A stretch of DNA of 7,210 nucleotides from positions 1-7,210 of the forward strand of contig CAZJDM010000202.1 of assembly GCA_964544765.1 (NCBI GenBank), written 5' to 3'. Position numbers and translations under genes: made by a program. Below are positions 5,361 through 7,210 of the stretch, piece after piece (the first letter of the stretch is position 1; each line of letters begins with the position of its first letter). The notes beneath the pieces were generated by a model, which worked only from the letters and a program-made list of their open reading frames with translations, was not told the DNA's origin and did not search any database. Origin of the DNA: CAZJDM01 sp964544765 (lineage in GTDB: Bacteria > Bdellovibrionota_B > Oligoflexia > CAYFLR01).

Positions 5361-7136
5361 GTGAAATCAGAAATTGAACTGGGGAGTTTTGAAACCAATA
5401 TGGGATTGATGCTTAAAGATCGTAATAATCGGTTTAAAGAAAAACCAGCTTTACAGACCAAAGAGGATTTTTACGACTTGGATTCTCCATATCAGACAAC
5501 ATCGTGGCAAGAGTTTTATTCTGATATTGCCAGGATAGGCGCTTCTTTGTGTCAAATGGGTGTTAAAAAAGGAGACAAAATCGCGATTCTATCCAAAAAT
5601 CGCAAAGAAATGTTGATTTTAGAATTAGCGGTCATGAGTATTGGAGCTATTTCTGTTCCTATTTTTGCTGGATATCCGGCTTTGCAGATTAATTATATTT
5701 TAAATCATTCCGAAGCTAAATTGATGGTGGTTGGTGATCGACCTCTTTTTAGATCTTTTATGCAAATTGAATTTAAGTATCTAGAGAAGGTTTTTCTTAT
5801 TGATTATTTACCGGTAGATGGATCACCGATTGAAATCGTTGATTTTAAAGAGTTGTATTCCTTTGGAAATATCCCAATAGCACAACAACTAGAAATTTTT
5901 GAAACACAATCTAAAACAATTGAGCCTGATGATCCTTGTTTAATGATGTATACCTCGGGAACCACTAAAATGCCCAAAGGAGTTGTGTTATGTCATCGGA
6001 ATATTCTCTCTCAACAAAAAGCTTTAGATATCTTATGGGACATTGATTCCCAAGACAGATTTCTTTCTTATCTACCGTGGCATCACAGCTTTGGAGGAAT
6101 TTTTGAACGATTTTGCGCCATAAGTTCAGGTGCCTTATTAACTATTGATAACAGTTATGGAAAAGATCTTTCGCGTTTAATTAAGAATTTTAAGCAGATC
6201 AAACCGACTGTATACTTTAGCGTGCCGCGGATATATCAAGCCTTAGTTGCTGAAGCTCAAGGATCTGAAGAACTGGAGAAAGAAATTATTCATCCTGAAT
6301 TAAAATTTGTATTTACCGCCGCTGCTCCACTACCAGAGAATGTATCTGATTATTTTGCTGATAGAAAAATTCCAGTTGTAGAGGGATGGGGTTTAACTGA
6401 AACTTCGCCATGTTGTACCTTAACTTCTAAATCAGGAAACCGTCACAGTGGTTATGTAGGTTTTCCTATTCCTGGTGTGGAACTAGGATTATCAGAAGAA
6501 AACGAGATCTTAGTTAAGGGGCCCAATGTAATGAAGGGCTATTATAAGTATAAAGGCAAGGAAGTTTTTGATAAGAATGGTTGGTTTCATACTGGTGATA
6601 TGGGAGAGATTACATCTAAGGGTTTGAAGCTTAATGGTAGAATTGATGGCATTTTTAAACTTAGCAATGCTGAGAAAGTATACACTCATTCAATCGAAAC
6701 AGCCTTGGTTGATCGATGTGAGTTTATAGACTCAGCAGTGGTTTGCGGATCAGGACGAGATTTTGTATCAACCTTAATAGTCCCTAATTTTGTGAAACTT
6801 GAAAAATGGGCCAAGCAAAGAAATGTAGATTTTTCCAATCGAACAGAACTATTAGCTTATGGGTCTGTTAGGACGTTGTTTAAGAACCAAATTGACATGA
6901 CTAATGAGATGATAACTCCTAAATATGCTCGAGTTAAGGCCGCTATTATCATCCCTAGAGATTTAACAATTGAAAAACAAGAACTAACCCCTTCGATGAA
7001 AGTAATTCGTTTAAAGGTTCTGCAAAATTTTTCCAGCGAAATAGCTGTTGTATATAATATAAGAGAAAAAGAAAAAGTTGGTAAAATTCCGGATGACCAA
7101 TTGCTAGTTGATCTAGGGGTTATATTAATAGATTGA
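5361..7136 (+). CDS. Long-chain-type acyl-CoA synthetase (AMP-forming)
   Basis: This is an ANL-superfamily ligase of 591 aa, the size usual for long-chain fatty acyl-CoA synthetases. It adenylates a carboxylic acid with ATP and transfers it to CoA. Motifs in order: the N-terminal ALCQMG-type region (SLCQMGVKKGDKIAI, 62-76), the P-loop YTSGTTKMPKG (197-207), LPWHHSFGG (238-246), the adenine-binding EGWGLTETSP (341-350), the hinge region GWFHTGD (407-413), NGRIDGIFKLSNAEKV (425-440) and the C-terminal catalytic Lys in LTPSMKVIR (Lys547). In the P-loop the usual second Gly is Lys203. The last 20 or so residues (KEKVGKIPDDQLL and onward) extend past the usual end. GTG 5361 is chosen for its AAGGAGG site. 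Its position after the mutase suggests that it activates the pathway's acid substrate or an intermediate such as a 3-oxoacid from the carboxylase. Chain-length preference cannot be read; aromatic or branched acids are possible. Confidence 0.93.
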   Translation: MKSEIELGSFETNMGLMLKDRNNRFKEKPALQTKEDFYDLDSPYQTTSWQEFYSDIARIGASLCQMGVKKGDKIAILSKNRKEMLILELAVMSIGAISVPIFAGYPALQINYILNHSEAKLMVVGDRPLFRSFMQIEFKYLEKVFLIDYLPVDGSPIEIVDFKELYSFGNIPIAQQLEIFETQSKTIEPDDPCLMMYTSGTTKMPKGVVLCHRNILSQQKALDILWDIDSQDRFLSYLPWHHSFGGIFERFCAISSGALLTIDNSYGKDLSRLIKNFKQIKPTVYFSVPRIYQALVAEAQGSEELEKEIIHPELKFVFTAAAPLPENVSDYFADRKIPVVEGWGLTETSPCCTLTSKSGNRHSGYVGFPIPGVELGLSEENEILVKGPNVMKGYYKYKGKEVFDKNGWFHTGDMGEITSKGLKLNGRIDGIFKLSNAEKVYTHSIETALVDRCEFIDSAVVCGSGRDFVSTLIVPNFVKLEKWAKQRNVDFSNRTELLAYGSVRTLFKNQIDMTNEMITPKYARVKAAIIIPRDLTIEKQELTPSMKVIRLKVLQNFSSEIAVVYNIREKEKVGKIPDDQLLVDLGVILID

Positions 7137-7143
7137 TTTTATG

Positions 7144-7148
7144 AGGAG
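7144..7148 (+). promoter_or_regulatory. Ribosome binding site for the next gene
   Basis: AGGAG (GAGGAG from 7143) lies 6 bases before ATG 7155 and 7 bases after the synthetase stop codon, so the following gene is tightly linked to the same transcript. Confidence 0.6.
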
Positions 7149-7154
7149 AAGTTG

Positions 7155-7210
7155 ATGGATGCAGCATTAGAAACTATTAAAGATATTTTTGAATTGAATA
7201 ATGATTTGAA
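7155..7210 (+). CDS. Start of an unidentified gene, cut by the window end
   Basis: An open frame starts at ATG 7155 behind a well-placed AGGAG and runs off the window. The 18 visible codons give MDAALETIKDIFELNNDL, a short amphipathic helix. This is too little to assign a family. An acyl-carrier-like or other helical N terminus would fit but is a guess. The ATG at 7159 is in another frame. The 18-base gap from the preceding stop supports membership in the same operon. Confidence 0.55.
   Translation, partial: MDAALETIKDIFELNNDL

Noticed and set aside
5177..5461. Minus-strand open frame of about 94 codons across the mutase/synthetase gap
   Set aside because: It overlaps both real genes antisense; its S/L/F/I-rich translation is what the reverse complement of purine-rich DNA gives.
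1..7210. CRISPR arrays, tRNA or rRNA genes, insertion sequences, selenocysteine sites
   Set aside because: No repeat-spacer pattern, cloverleaf-like sequence, transposase motif or in-frame TGA within a conserved gene was seen on reading the window.

Overview
The window is a compact, AT-rich stretch of bacterial-type DNA with every recognisable gene on the + strand. It has short or overlapping gene junctions, clear Shine-Dalgarno sites of the GGAGG type, and GTG/TTG as well as ATG starts. The gene families suggest an anaerobe that activates and breaks down organic acids or ketones through CoA thioesters. Low-GC Firmicutes-like or Desulfobacterota-like lineages would fit. No marker gene is present, so the lineage is an inference.

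Layout from left to right: (1) The 3' part of a HyuB / acetone-carboxylase-alpha type subunit, whose first part lies upstream of the window. (2) A 169-aa four-cysteine protein resembling the L-2-amino-thiazoline-4-carboxylate hydrolase-like family, with an S/T/N-rich linker in its middle. (3) An acyl-CoA dehydrogenase that overlaps gene 2 and starts at a TTG. (4) A single-chain cobalamin-dependent acyl-CoA mutase with the B12 domain at the N terminus. (5) A spacer of about 128 bases with TAG-rich tandem repeats, then a long-chain-type acyl-CoA synthetase starting at a GTG behind a perfect AAGGAGG. (6) The first 18 codons of another gene cut by the window end.

The set reads as one catabolic operon. 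The ligase would make a CoA thioester, the carboxylase-like subunit would belong to an ATP-dependent carboxylase or hydrolase, the mutase would rearrange a carbon skeleton, and the dehydrogenase would carry out alpha,beta chemistry on an acyl-CoA. The substrate cannot be read from the sequence.

The most interesting signals are in the active sites. The mutase keeps the Tyr/Arg pair that methylmalonyl-CoA mutases use to hold a carboxylate, but the usual HxQTxG loop is replaced by six glycines and a conserved adenosyl-contact Asn is a Cys. The dehydrogenase has no Glu at either of the two positions that supply the catalytic base in this family. The synthetase has Lys in place of a P-loop Gly. 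Together these point to a divergent pathway with an unusual substrate, not ordinary propionate or fatty-acid metabolism.
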